This document shows positions 6,951 to 14,404 of a stretch of 16,175 nucleotides of DNA, piece by piece. Source of the stretch: Opitutia bacterium (GTDB lineage: Bacteria; Verrucomicrobiota; Verrucomicrobiae; Opitutales; UBA953); the NCBI GenBank assembly GCA_947465345.1, contig CANHZL010000025.1:1-16175 (forward strand). Reading direction: 5' to 3'. The position numbers were made by a program, and so were the translations under genes. The notes beneath the pieces are model-generated. The model did no database searches, was not told the DNA's origin, and saw only the letters and a list, made by a program, of their open reading frames with translations. Each line of letters opens with the position of its first letter. Positions within the stretch are counted from its first letter, which is position 1.

Positions 6951-9900
6951 ATGCTCCGACTACCCCTGCTCGCGGCAGCCTACCTGGCTGCGCTTCTCGC
7001 CTCGTCCCCGCTCCGCGCCGAAACCTTCTGGGTCTGGGGCGCAAAGAACAACGTGACCAACCAACAGGTCTGGTTCCGCTCCTCCTTCGAGCTGAAGGAA
7101 GTCCCGACCAAGGCCCAGCTTCAGGCTGTCGCCGACAACCACTGCACGGTCTGGCTCAACGGTAAGCAACTCGGCGGCTCCGATGAATGGCAAGAGCCCT
7201 TCGCCGCCGAAGTCAGCGCCGACCTTAAGGCGGGCGTGAACACGATCGCCATCCTCGGCCGTAACGACGGCGGCATCGCTGCGATGGCCTTCCGTCTTTC
7301 CATCGGTAAGAAGGTGCTCGCCGAATCCGGCGACAACTGGAAGACGTCCCTCGCTGATCCCGGCAAAGGCTGGGAAGCCGCCGGCTTCGACGACGCGAAG
7401 TGGACCGCCGCGACGATCGTGAAGAAAATGGGCGAACAGCCCTGGGGTAACTCCTTTAGCGGCAACAAGCCTCTCGCCAAAGGCGGTAAGCGCACCCCGG
7501 CCTCTTCGGTCGCTCCGGCCGATGAACTCATCCTCCTCCCGGGCTTCAAAGCCGAGCTGCTGCACCTCGTCCCGAAGGCGGAACAGGGCACCTGGGTCTC
7601 CCTCGCGGTCTCGCCCGAAGGCGACCTCGTCGCCGGCGACCAAGGCGGCGTGCTCTGGCGCATCTCCCTCAAGGATCCGACGAAGCCCGTCGTGACCAAG
7701 ATCGACACGAAGGCCTTCGGCTGCCACGGCCTACTCTTCGCCCACGGCGCCCTCTACGCGTGCGCGAGCGAAAAGGGTAAGGGCGATATCTGGCGCCTGC
7801 GCGACACGAAGGGCGACGGCTCCTACGCCGAACAGACGCTGATCCGCGCCCTCAAAGGCTCCGGTGAACACGGCCCACACCAGCTCGTCCTCGACCGCGA
7901 CGGCTCGATCCTCGTCTTCGGTGGTAACCACACGAAGCTGCCCGACGACGAGAAGGCCGGCGCGGCCGCCAAGCATTACGACGAAGACGACCTGCTGAAG
8001 AAGTTCGAGGACGCCAACGGCCACGCCTCCGGCATCAAGGCCGTCGGCGGCTGGATCGCCCGCATGGATAAGGACGGCAAGGACTGGATCCGCGTGACGA
8101 CCTGCTTCCGCAATCCGTATGACGGCGCGGTCGCTCCGGACGGTGACATCTTCTCCTACGACTCCGACATGGAGTGGGACATGGGCGCTCCTTGGTATCG
8201 CCCGACCCGTATCAATCTCTGCACGCCCGGCGGCGAACTCGGTTGGCGCTCCGGTGCCGGCAATAACGCGCAGGCCCTCGTCGACTCCCAGCCTGCACTC
8301 GTCGACATCGGCCCCGGCAGCCCGACAGGTTGCACGATGGGCACCGGCGCGAAATTCCCCGCCGCCTATCAGCGCGCGTTCTTCGCCTGCGATTGGACCT
8401 ACGCCACGCTCTACGCCATCGTCCTAGAACCCGAAGGTGGCGCTTGGAAAGCCCGCCGCGAAGTCTTCGCCGCTGGCAAGCCGTTCTCCGTCACTGACGC
8501 GGTCATCCGCCCGCAAGACGGACACATGTATGTGACCATCGGCGGTCGCGGCGGTCAGTCCGCGCTTTATCGCATCACCTACCAGGGCAAGGAATCCACC
8601 GCGCCGGCCGCCTGGTTTACGGCCACGCCTGAACAGAAGCTCCGCCGCGAACTCGAAGCCTTGCGCGACGTCGCTCCGTCCGCCGCCGCCCTCGACAAAG
8701 CCTGGCCGCTCATGGGCCACCCTGATCGCTGGGTCCGCTTCGCCGCCCGCATCGCCGTCGAACACCAGCCGGTCGCCAGCTGGCGCGCCCGCGTGCAGGC
8801 CGACGCCAACGTCGACCTCGCGCTCAACGCCGCTACTGCCCTCGCTCGTTGTGGCGAAGCTTCCGACCTCGCGGCCATCGTCGCCGCGGCGGATAGCGCC
8901 CTGAAGTCTAAGGACCTCCGCCTGCAACAGGATCGCCTGCGCGTCTTCCAGATCGCCTTCTCGCGCCGCGGCAAGCCCGACGCCGCCACGGCCAAGCGCC
9001 TCGGCAAGGAAGCCGCCGACCGTCTTCCTTCCGGCGATAACGCCCTCGACCGCCAGCTCGCGACGATCGCGATCTTCTTCGAAGAACCCACCGCTCCGGC
9101 CCGCGTGCTGAAGGCGATGAAGTTCGCCCAGCCCGGACCCGCCGTCGTCGCCGATCCAGAAGTGCTCGCCCGCCACCCAGGTTACGCCAAGGCCGCCGCC
9201 GCCGCAATGGCCGTCACGCCTTCCTCCACGCGCATCGGCCTCGCGGTCTATCTCTGCCGCGCCACCGTCGGTTGGACGCCAGAACTGCGCAAAGAGTTCT
9301 TCGGTTTCCTCGACGGTCTCTCGCAGGCCGAAGGCGGACACTCGCTCAAGGGCTTCGTCCGCAACATCCGCAAGGAATCCCTCGCCGCCGCTCCGGAAGC
9401 CGAACGCGCCGCCCTCGAAGAGATCGCGCCCGCCACGCCACGCAAGGCCGCCGCGCCGATCCCGACCGCTTCCGGTCCCGGTCGTCTCTGGACGCACGCC
9501 GAAGCCCTCAAGGTCTGGGAAACCGCCAAGGCCGAGAAGTCCTTCGATTTCGCCAACGGCCAGAAGATGTTTGCTGCTGCGCTCTGCTCGCAGTGCCACC
9601 GCCTCGGCGACAACGGCGGTGCGCAGGGTCCGGATCTCTCCGGCCTCGGTGCCCGTACCGCGCCGGCCGACGTCCTGATGAGCGTCATCCAGCCCAGCGC
9701 CATCGTCTCCGACCAATACTCGAACTCGATCATCGGTCGCGTCGACGGCGGTAAGACCATCGGCCGTATCCTCAACGAAGCAGGCGACAAGCTACAGCTC
9801 GCGGTCAACCCGTTCGACTTCTCGGTCCAGCTCGCGGTCAACCGCTCGGATATCCTGAGCATCGATCGCTCGCCGGAAAGCCCGATGCCCGTCGGCCTGC

Positions 9901-9989
9901 TCAACTCGCTCAACGCCCAGGAAGTCGCTGACCTCCTCGCCTACCTCATCTCCGGCGCGAACCCCAAGGACCCGATGTTCACGAAGTGA
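6951..9989 (+). CDS. Large secreted PVC-type heme-binding protein: carbohydrate-binding, beta-propeller, HEAT and cytochrome c domains
   Basis: This is a 1,012-residue exported protein from ATG 6951; upstream ATGs at 6915 and 6936 only add a Pro-rich lead. A signal peptide (1-23, ending PLRA) is followed by a jelly-roll-like domain (about 24-150; WLNGKQLGGSDEWQ) as in carbohydrate-binding modules. Residues about 190-550 look like a glucose/sorbosone-dehydrogenase-type beta-propeller (ELILLPGFKAELL, GEHGPHQLVLDRDGS, CFRNPYDGAVAPDGDIF). Residues about 580-840 are Ala-rich helices of HEAT type. A C-terminal cytochrome c has CSQCH at 879-883 and MPVGLLNSL with M979, the PVC heme-binding signature. 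It probably oxidises sugars in the periplasm and passes electrons to a carrier such as the cytochrome at 598-1062. A UUCG terminator follows. Confidence 0.92.
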   Translation: MLRLPLLAAAYLAALLASSPLRAETFWVWGAKNNVTNQQVWFRSSFELKEVPTKAQLQAVADNHCTVWLNGKQLGGSDEWQEPFAAEVSADLKAGVNTIAILGRNDGGIAAMAFRLSIGKKVLAESGDNWKTSLADPGKGWEAAGFDDAKWTAATIVKKMGEQPWGNSFSGNKPLAKGGKRTPASSVAPADELILLPGFKAELLHLVPKAEQGTWVSLAVSPEGDLVAGDQGGVLWRISLKDPTKPVVTKIDTKAFGCHGLLFAHGALYACASEKGKGDIWRLRDTKGDGSYAEQTLIRALKGSGEHGPHQLVLDRDGSILVFGGNHTKLPDDEKAGAAAKHYDEDDLLKKFEDANGHASGIKAVGGWIARMDKDGKDWIRVTTCFRNPYDGAVAPDGDIFSYDSDMEWDMGAPWYRPTRINLCTPGGELGWRSGAGNNAQALVDSQPALVDIGPGSPTGCTMGTGAKFPAAYQRAFFACDWTYATLYAIVLEPEGGAWKARREVFAAGKPFSVTDAVIRPQDGHMYVTIGGRGGQSALYRITYQGKESTAPAAWFTATPEQKLRRELEALRDVAPSAAALDKAWPLMGHPDRWVRFAARIAVEHQPVASWRARVQADANVDLALNAATALARCGEASDLAAIVAAADSALKSKDLRLQQDRLRVFQIAFSRRGKPDAATAKRLGKEAADRLPSGDNALDRQLATIAIFFEEPTAPARVLKAMKFAQPGPAVVADPEVLARHPGYAKAAAAAMAVTPSSTRIGLAVYLCRATVGWTPELRKEFFGFLDGLSQAEGGHSLKGFVRNIRKESLAAAPEAERAALEEIAPATPRKAAAPIPTASGPGRLWTHAEALKVWETAKAEKSFDFANGQKMFAAALCSQCHRLGDNGGAQGPDLSGLGARTAPADVLMSVIQPSAIVSDQYSNSIIGRVDGGKTIGRILNEAGDKLQLAVNPFDFSVQLAVNRSDILSIDRSPESPMPVGLLNSLNAQEVADLLAYLISGANPKDPMFTK

Positions 9990-10041
9990 GCGCTGAGCGA
10001 TCACTTCGTGGGGTTCTGCTGGCAGGGTGAACTGCTGCGAA
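9980..10041 (+). repeat. Stop-codon hairpin plus 35-nt 3' motif (copy 2)
   Basis: A perfect 10-bp stem CACGAAGTGA (9980-9989) with TCACTTCGTG (10001-10010) ends exactly on the TGA stop of the PVC cytochrome. The shared motif (CGTGGGG, GCTGGCAGGGTGAAC, GCTGCGAA) occupies 10007-10041. Confidence 0.75.
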
Positions 10042-10052
10042 ACCAAAGATCA

Positions 10053-10076
10053 GGGCGGCTTCGGCCGCCCTTTTTT
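10053..10076 (+). terminator. Intrinsic terminator of the PVC cytochrome gene, UUCG loop
   Basis: The stem GGGCGGC/GCCGCCC (10053-10059, 10064-10070) closes a TTCG tetraloop and is followed by six T. Confidence 0.96.
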
Positions 10077-10103
10077 ATGCCCGCTGGATTTTGCTTCACC
10101 CCC

Positions 10104-10143
10104 ATGTCCCCGTGCCAGCGTATCCCCTCGCGGCTCCGCCGCG
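10104..10143 (+). repeat. Third repeat type: TCCCC...GCGGC hairpin tag
   Basis: ATGTCCCC, TGCCAGCG, TCCCCTCGCGGC and a CGCGGC/GCCGCG hairpin (10129-10143) recur at 13277-13316 and, with a longer GGCC hairpin, within 11270-11296 and 13237-13263. Here it abuts copy D. Confidence 0.6.
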
Positions 10144-10145
10144 CT

Positions 10146-10273
10146 GGGTAGGGACGTGATTGCCATCACGTCCGTTCGCCAGCGCACGCCATAACTTCAC
10201 CGTTCTTCGCTAAGCCCCGACGACTCTGCTCCTGCGGAGTCGAACGGCGGCGATAGCAATCACCGCCCTACCC
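10146..10273 (+). repeat. REP-doublet-like inverted unit, copy D
   Basis: The left stem is GGACGTGAT/ATCACGTCC with loop TGCC, then GTTCG. The right stem is GGCGGCGAT/ATCACCGCC with one C-A mismatch on this strand, which is a G-T wobble on the other. The spacer has GCTAAGCCCCGACGACT plus its own GACTC/GAGTC pair. The remaining 10274-10383 holds the tRNA promoter region; no confident promoter is seen. Confidence 0.88.
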
Positions 10274-10383
10274 AAGGCACAGCAGAGGGCATAAATACCC
10301 CTGTTCCGATGGGCCTTGCCCACCCAGCGGCGTTTAATTCTTGCCCGCCCGCCATCCAGGGACTTCCTCAACTGTCCTGGATA

Positions 10384-10471
10384 GGAGGGGTGGCAGAGTG
10401 GTCGATTGCGTCTGATTCGAAATCAGATGAACCGCAAGGTTCCGGGGGTTCGAATCCCTTCCCCTCCGCCA
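10384..10471 (+). tRNA. tRNA-Ser (anticodon CGA), CCA encoded
   Basis: The acceptor stem GGAGGGG (10384-10390) pairs with CCCCTCC (10461-10467), with discriminator G and CCA encoded at 10469-10471. The anticodon arm is TCTGA-TTCGAAA-TCAGA with anticodon CGA, reading UCG serine codons. A long variable arm AACC-GCAA-GGTT is the class II mark of Ser. The T-loop is TTCGAAT; the T-stem ends in two G-T pairs. The eight bases TGTCCTGG just upstream (10373-10380) are complementary to CCAGGACA (10469-10476), so leader and trailer can pair. Confidence 0.97.
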
Positions 10472-10501
10472 GGACAATTTCATCGTTCGCGAGCTGAGGG
10501 T

Positions 10502-10963
10502 TCAATGTCTTGAGATGGTGCTCAGCTCATTTTTAGCTCGCTCGATCGCATCTTCGAGCCGCTGCAGCGCATTACGCAACACGGCGTCGACGACCTCGCT
10601 GTTCGGGATGCGATGATGCGCCGCGAGGATGGCCTCGATCGAGCAGACTAAGAGTGGGGTCGGAGCTTCGACCAAGAAGAACTTCACGCCAGGCGTTTCA
10701 GCGTTGAGGCGGACCGCCAAGCGGCGGGCAGGCTCCATCCCGTGCATGCCGCGGGCAAACGGAAGCTGCGCCTGCAATGCCATGATCTCGGGCGAATTAA
10801 CCGAGTCGAAGGACAGGATGAACTCGCGGCGGCCGTTGAGCGCCTTGAAACGAAGTGCCACCTGGTAGTCGCTCGTCTGTGTGACCACACTCACGTCCTC
10901 CCAAGCCACCTCGCGGATTGCGCGGATATAGAGGAGTTTCAGCTCTTCAGTCGGAAACAGCAT
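10502..10963 (-). CDS. Conserved-looking small soluble protein of unknown function
   Basis: This is a 153-residue cytoplasmic protein without signal or membrane segments. A GGTGAGGG run lies just before the ATG, one of the few Shine-Dalgarno-like leaders in the window. The predicted order is helix (TEELKLLYIRAIREV), several strands (VSVVTQTSDYQVALRFKAL, REFILSF), helix, strands (GVKFFLVEA, LLVCSIEAI) and a long charged C-terminal helix (VLRNALQRLEDAIERAKNEL). This alpha-beta pattern loosely recalls YbjN-like or secretion-chaperone-like folds, but I do not recognise the family. It stands alone on the minus strand between the tRNA and a repeat cluster. Confidence 0.7.
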   Translation of the reverse strand: MLFPTEELKLLYIRAIREVAWEDVSVVTQTSDYQVALRFKALNGRREFILSFDSVNSPEIMALQAQLPFARGMHGMEPARRLAVRLNAETPGVKFFLVEAPTPLLVCSIEAILAAHHRIPNSEVVDAVLRNALQRLEDAIERAKNELSTISRH

Positions 10964-11003
10964 ACCCTCACCATGCCCACCTGCTAAGTGCCTGCAATCC
11001 CCA

Positions 11004-11030
11004 GGTAAGGGCCAGCACCGCGTGCTGCCC
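11004..11030 (+). repeat. Degenerate single module with GTAA foot
   Basis: GGTAAG is followed by GGGC(C)AGCAC, loop CGC, GTGCTGCCC, a 9-bp stem with one bulged C. The foot is GTAA where other copies have GTAG. Confidence 0.6.
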
Positions 11031-11046
11031 TAGCTGCATCTGCCTT

Positions 11047-11072
11047 GGGTAGGGTCGGGACCGCGTCACGAC
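11047..11072 (+). repeat. Single GTAG-hairpin module, type GTCGGGA (copy 3)
   Basis: The bases match 5172 and 6618, again a few bases before a full inverted unit. Confidence 0.75.
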
Positions 11073-11077
11073 ATAGC

Positions 11078-11309
11078 CTGCCTCGGGTAGGGACGTGATT
11101 GCCATCACGTCCGTTCGCGGACGCACGGCCGACGTCATCGCACCAAGCTAAGACCCGTCGACTTCCCTCCTGCGGTCTAGAACGGCGGCGATAGCAATCA
11201 CCGCCCTACCCAAGGCCCCACCCGCCACCTGAAACGATGTCTCTGCTTCGCAGCATGCCAGCGTGCCAGCATGTCCCCTCGCGGCCTCCGGCCGCGCCTG
11301 CTTCGCAGC
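11078..11309 (+). repeat. Left 232-bp direct repeat, containing inverted unit copy E (11085-11211)
   Basis: This block matches 13045-13276 at a constant offset of 1,967 bp with no gaps. By eye I count 10 mismatches, all in the first 102 bp; the last 130 bp (from 11180) are identical. It contains a full inverted unit (left stem GGACGTGAT, right stem GGCGGCGAT/ATCACCGCC), a CTGCTTCGCAG palindrome and a GCGGCC/GGCCGC hairpin. Confidence 0.9.
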
Positions 11310-11355
11310 CGTTCACCATGCCAGCAGTTCCCCACGAAGGCGAAGCCTTCGCCTT
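11302..11355 (-). repeat. Stop-codon hairpin plus 35-nt 3' motif (copy 3)
   Basis: On the minus strand, the palindrome AAGGCGAAG/CTTCGCCTT (11337-11355) overlaps the TAA stop of the esterase. The shared motif follows at 11336-11302 (CGTGGGG, GCTGGCATGGTGAAC, GCTGCGAA). It overlaps the last bases of the 232-bp direct repeat. Confidence 0.75.
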
Positions 11356-12544
11356 ACTTCTGCGCCGCGCGTATCTGCAGATTCGCCTCGGCGAACGCCT
11401 CGCCCATGAGCGCGAAAGTCTTGGCGCAACCGAGATAATGATAGCCGGCGTTGGACGCGCCTCGCTTCTGCATGGCGGCCTCCTCGGGCGAGATCAGCTT
11501 GGCCTCGTAGTCCTTGAGGTACTCCCGCTGCTGCGCTTCGGTCATCTTGCCGTCGGCGTTGGCCGACCGCTTCCCCTTGGTGCGTAGCTCATAACCCATC
11601 TGGCGGACCTTCTCTTTCTTATCCTGGATGGCGCCCAGTTTCTCGTCCCAGAACGGCGCGGTCCGCACAGCGATGACGTTACCCTTGAACTCAGGCAGCG
11701 CGGCCGGCGCGGCCATGGCTTCGCGGAAGGCAAGATTGTCCTCGCTGCCGGGATCCTTGCCGCCGACGCCCATGACGCCGATGACGAACGGGAGCTTGGG
11801 TGCGCCGAGGTCCTTCCGGACGTCGCGGATGAAGGCGCTGAGATAATTCGAATATGGCGCGAAGCGTTGGCCGGCTTCGCCCTTGGGCCGACGTGGATAT
11901 AAATTGCCATCCACCATATCATTAAAGCCCTGCAGCCAGATGAACCCGGCCAGCTCGTTACCTTCCTTGGAGTCATAGGCGGGGCAGACGCGTCCCGGAT
12001 TGGCCAAGACCTGTTTCGCATGCGCGAGCATGAGCCGGTAATAATGACCGGCATTGGCGAGCGAGTTTTTGTCGGTCTCGAGGTCGCGGGCTGTCCGCTG
12101 ATACGGGCCCGCGCCGGGCGAACGGAAATCGTAGCTCAACGACTTACCGCCCCAGGCGGCCTTGATGAGTAAGACGGGGCCTTTGCCCGCACGCTCCATC
12201 GCTAGACCGAAAGTATACTCGGGCCCGATCTTCCCGCCATCCTTGGCCGGATCCTGGCGTGAGCCGTAACCGGTCGTCAGCGGACCGAAGCCTTCGCCGT
12301 TCTTGTCACCGATGCCGGTGTAATACGAGATCCACACGTTCTTCGCGGTCGCTGGTTTACCGTCCGGACCGAGCATGCGCTTCAGCAACGGCGCGGTCGC
12401 TGGGTCTTCGCCGATATAATCGATGGTCTCGACCCGTGCATGACCTTCCATGTTCGACTGCCCCACGAGAATATAAACCTGTAGCGGCTTCGCTTCAGCC
12501 ACGGCCACAGCCAGCGCAAACCATACGAGGAGGGGGACTCTCAT
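11354..12544 (-). CDS. Secreted SGNH esterase, sialate O-acetylesterase type
   Basis: This 396-residue enzyme has a signal peptide (1-18, VPLLVWFALAVAVAEA). The SGNH blocks are visible: GQSNMEG with nucleophile S30, KAAWGGKSL with the oxyanion Gly at 132-133, and QGFND with N208. H369 in NAGYHYLG is the probable catalytic His of block V; the usual upstream Asp is replaced by Ala-Gly. The family (SASA domain) removes O-acetyl groups from sialic acids or plant and algal polysaccharides, outside the cytoplasm. Length is usual for single-domain members of this group. The GIY-YIG gene ends 38 bp upstream on the same strand, and the pair is enclosed by 232-bp direct repeats. Confidence 0.92.
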   Translation of the reverse strand: MRVPLLVWFALAVAVAEAKPLQVYILVGQSNMEGHARVETIDYIGEDPATAPLLKRMLGPDGKPATAKNVWISYYTGIGDKNGEGFGPLTTGYGSRQDPAKDGGKIGPEYTFGLAMERAGKGPVLLIKAAWGGKSLSYDFRSPGAGPYQRTARDLETDKNSLANAGHYYRLMLAHAKQVLANPGRVCPAYDSKEGNELAGFIWLQGFNDMVDGNLYPRRPKGEAGQRFAPYSNYLSAFIRDVRKDLGAPKLPFVIGVMGVGGKDPGSEDNLAFREAMAAPAALPEFKGNVIAVRTAPFWDEKLGAIQDKKEKVRQMGYELRTKGKRSANADGKMTEAQQREYLKDYEAKLISPEEAAMQKRGASNAGYHYLGCAKTFALMGEAFAEANLQIRAAQK

Positions 12545-12582
12545 GCCGACTTTATGCCGTCCCCAGCGACGCCCTGCAACCC

Positions 12583-12996
12583 TCAGGATGAGATGACAGC
12601 GAAGCCTTCTGCGCGCAGTAAAGCGGCGACCTTGGCCTCACGCACCCGCGGATCACTCATCTGTCGTTTGGCTAAGCGGGCGATTTGCTTACGCACTTCC
12701 GGGGACACGCCTCGGCCGAAATCGGCTTCACCTTCGTCAAGCGGGACGGGGCGCTGTTTATATTTCCGAATCCACCCCCGGCCGGCCTTAATGCCGCTGA
12801 GGTGCTGCTGATAGCGCGTCTCGAATGGTCGCGAGGTCTGTCCGACGTAATAGACCTTCAACTTGGTGACCGCCTGCGGATTCTTTTCCTGCACCGATTT
12901 ACGGTCACCCGGCTTGAAGCTATCGAGCCCGACCAAGAGCACCGCATAGACGATGCTACCCGGCGGCTCATGCGAACGATCTTCAGTCGGTTCCAT
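12583..12996 (-). CDS. Single-domain GIY-YIG nuclease
   Basis: This is a 137-residue protein from ATG 12996 (MEPTEDRS); a GTG at 13023 would add nine Gly-rich residues. The two half-motifs are IVYAVLLV (for GIY) and KVYYVGQTSRP (for YIG), about 30 residues apart, wider than usual because of a polar insertion. R in TSRPFETRYQQH is the expected catalytic Arg region. The C-terminal helix EAKVAALLRAEGFAVIS holds a candidate for the metal-binding Glu. It has no fused domain, so a role in repair or element mobility cannot be decided. It lies inside the direct-repeat cassette, upstream of the esterase. Confidence 0.8.
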   Translation of the reverse strand: MEPTEDRSHEPPGSIVYAVLLVGLDSFKPGDRKSVQEKNPQAVTKLKVYYVGQTSRPFETRYQQHLSGIKAGRGWIRKYKQRPVPLDEGEADFGRGVSPEVRKQIARLAKRQMSDPRVREAKVAALLRAEGFAVISS

Positions 12997-13044
12997 GCCC
13001 CCACCCTGCCCATTGCCGGCCACCCCGCAACCCCACTATCCTAA

Positions 13045-13276
13045 CTGCCTCGGGTAGGGACGTGATTGCCATCACGTCCGTTCGCGGACGGATAGCGGAC
13101 ATCATCGGGCCAAGCTAAGACCCGACGACTTCCCGCCTGCGGTCTCGAACGGCGGCGATAGCAATCACCGCCCTACCCAAGGCCCCACCCGCCACCTGAA
13201 ACGATGTCTCTGCTTCGCAGCATGCCAGCGTGCCAGCATGTCCCCTCGCGGCCTCCGGCCGCGCCTGCTTCGCAGC
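13045..13276 (+). repeat. Right 232-bp direct repeat, containing inverted unit copy F (13052-13178)
   Basis: This is the partner of 11078-11309. The unit has left stem GGACGTGAT/ATCACGTCC and right stem GGCGGCGAT/ATCACCGCC. The sequence CGTCCGTTCGCGGACG can also fold as a 6-bp stem with a TTCG loop, sharing bases with the left stem. The identical 130-bp tail runs on to 13276. Confidence 0.9.
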
Positions 13277-13316
13277 ATGTCCCCATGCCCACATATCCCC
13301 TCGCGGCTACGCCGCG
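13277..13316 (+). repeat. Third repeat type, copy next to the outer-membrane gene stop
   Basis: ATGTCCCC, TCCCCTCGCGGC and the hairpin CGCGGC/GCCGCG (13302-13316) match 10104-10143. The hairpin starts one base after the TGA of the minus-strand gene at 13318 and could shape its mRNA end. Confidence 0.6.
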
Positions 13317-13317
13317 C

Positions 13318-14169
13318 TCAAAACCTCCAGCGCGAACCGAGGCTGATCAGGAGGCCCGGGGCGAGATCGTATTCGCTTTCGACGCCACCGACTTCGCGAC
13401 GGGCCTGCGCACGGAAGGCCCAGCCAAGGGAGATTTCGTCGGTGCGGCCATCGGCGGTGCGACGCAAGCCGAAGAGCGCCGCGACGCGTTCACTCTCATA
13501 ATCCTGACGCTGGCCAGCGAGATCGGCGAGGCGCGCTTCTTCCTGCTGGAAGGCGAGGGTCAGCGAGGCGCGCCAGGCTTCGTCGAGCTTACGCTCGAGC
13601 ACGAGGGACTTGCGACCGGTGCCGAGCGACCAATCCGGAGCGAACTGCCAGCGGAACGTCGGGACGACCAAGACCATCGGCGACCGCACCGCGCGGGTCT
13701 CGGCGAGGAATAGATAACCGAGCGTGAAAGTCTCCGAGCGACGCCAGTCGGCGCCATAGAGGGCCTGGACGGTGAGGGCATCGCCGAGCGAGACGCCTTC
13801 CGCGGCATCGCCGTTGACCTGCAAGACCGCGTAACGGGAACGACCAGCTTCGGTGGAGGCGTAGCCGCTGAGATTAAGCGACGCACCACGGACCAGATCA
13901 AAGGTAACCGGCGCCGCGGTCCAATCGTGACGGGTCTGCGCATACCGGAAGCCCCAGTCGTATTGCCAGGAGCCGGTCTTCAACAGCGGGAAATTACCCG
14001 TCACTTCGAAACCCGTCGCGCGATCCTCGGCCTTGCCCTCGCCGGAAGCCGAAGCGGAAGTGAATCGAACGCCCACGCCTTCGAAGCCCGCCCGCGGCCG
14101 AGGCGCTTCAGCGAAGACGGCGGCGGCGAACAGAAGCGGAAGGAGGCGGTAGAACATGTCCCGTATCAT
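13318..14169 (-). CDS. Outer-membrane beta-barrel protein
   Basis: This is a 283-residue protein with a signal peptide (LLPLLFAAAVFAEA). The start is ATG 14169 or, equally possible, ATG 14157 (MFYRLLP). The body is a run of amphipathic strands with alternating aromatic and polar residues (GSWQYDWGFRYAQ, FTLGYLFLAETRAV, VLVVPTFRWQF, DEISLGWAFRAQAR). It ends RWRF, the C-terminal aromatic signal read by the BAM complex. It resembles the DUF6268-like barrels of Bacteroidetes and Verrucomicrobia, though this is from memory. No catalytic motif is seen; it may be a channel or structural barrel. A repeat hairpin lies directly after its stop. Confidence 0.78.
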   Translation of the reverse strand: MIRDMFYRLLPLLFAAAVFAEAPRPRAGFEGVGVRFTSASASGEGKAEDRATGFEVTGNFPLLKTGSWQYDWGFRYAQTRHDWTAAPVTFDLVRGASLNLSGYASTEAGRSRYAVLQVNGDAAEGVSLGDALTVQALYGADWRRSETFTLGYLFLAETRAVRSPMVLVVPTFRWQFAPDWSLGTGRKSLVLERKLDEAWRASLTLAFQQEEARLADLAGQRQDYESERVAALFGLRRTADGRTDEISLGWAFRAQARREVGGVESEYDLAPGLLISLGSRWRF

Positions 14170-14222
14170 CCTGATTCCCCGGGTATGTCAATTGAGGTCG
14201 GCGGGCGGACCAATCCGTCACA

Positions 14223-14291
14223 ATGGGAGACCAGAAATCGGAACAAATGCTGCGGACATAAACCCCGTCTAATCATCCAGTCTCCTTTGAG
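14223..14291 (+). repeat. Degenerate copy of the second repeat family
   Basis: GGGAGACC, CGGACATA, CCCC, TAATCATCCAGTCTCC and TTTGAG line up with 5071-5153 in the same order and orientation, but the arms no longer pair well. A decayed GTAGGGATTACCCC remnant follows (14308 onward). I see nothing else in 14170-14404. Confidence 0.6.
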
Positions 14292-14404
14292 TTCTATCTG
14301 CCTCTAAGTAGGGATTACCCCATAGCCAGGCTCACGACTTCACCTCAGGCCTCCGCTGTCGGCTTGCTGATGTTCGATCCGTCGCCGCAACCTCGGCGCC
14401 GTGC

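Noticed and set aside
8424..9716. Open frame of 430 codons on the minus strand opposite the PVC cytochrome
   Set aside because: It is a shadow of the plus-strand HEAT and cytochrome region; its product is Gly/Glu/Arg-rich low complexity.
10309..10497. Short plus-strand open frame of 62 codons
   Set aside because: It runs straight through the tRNA-Ser gene.
10384..10510. tRNA-Ser as an integration site of a mobile island
   Set aside because: No integrase lies nearby and I found no repeated copy of the tRNA 3' end in the window.
9792..11587. Recurrent peptide SQQFTLPA-x-PH in several open frames antisense or adjacent to gene ends (near 4990, 10040, 11300)
   Set aside because: It is the translation of the 35-nt 3' motif in its antisense direction, so it reflects the DNA repeat and not a protein family.
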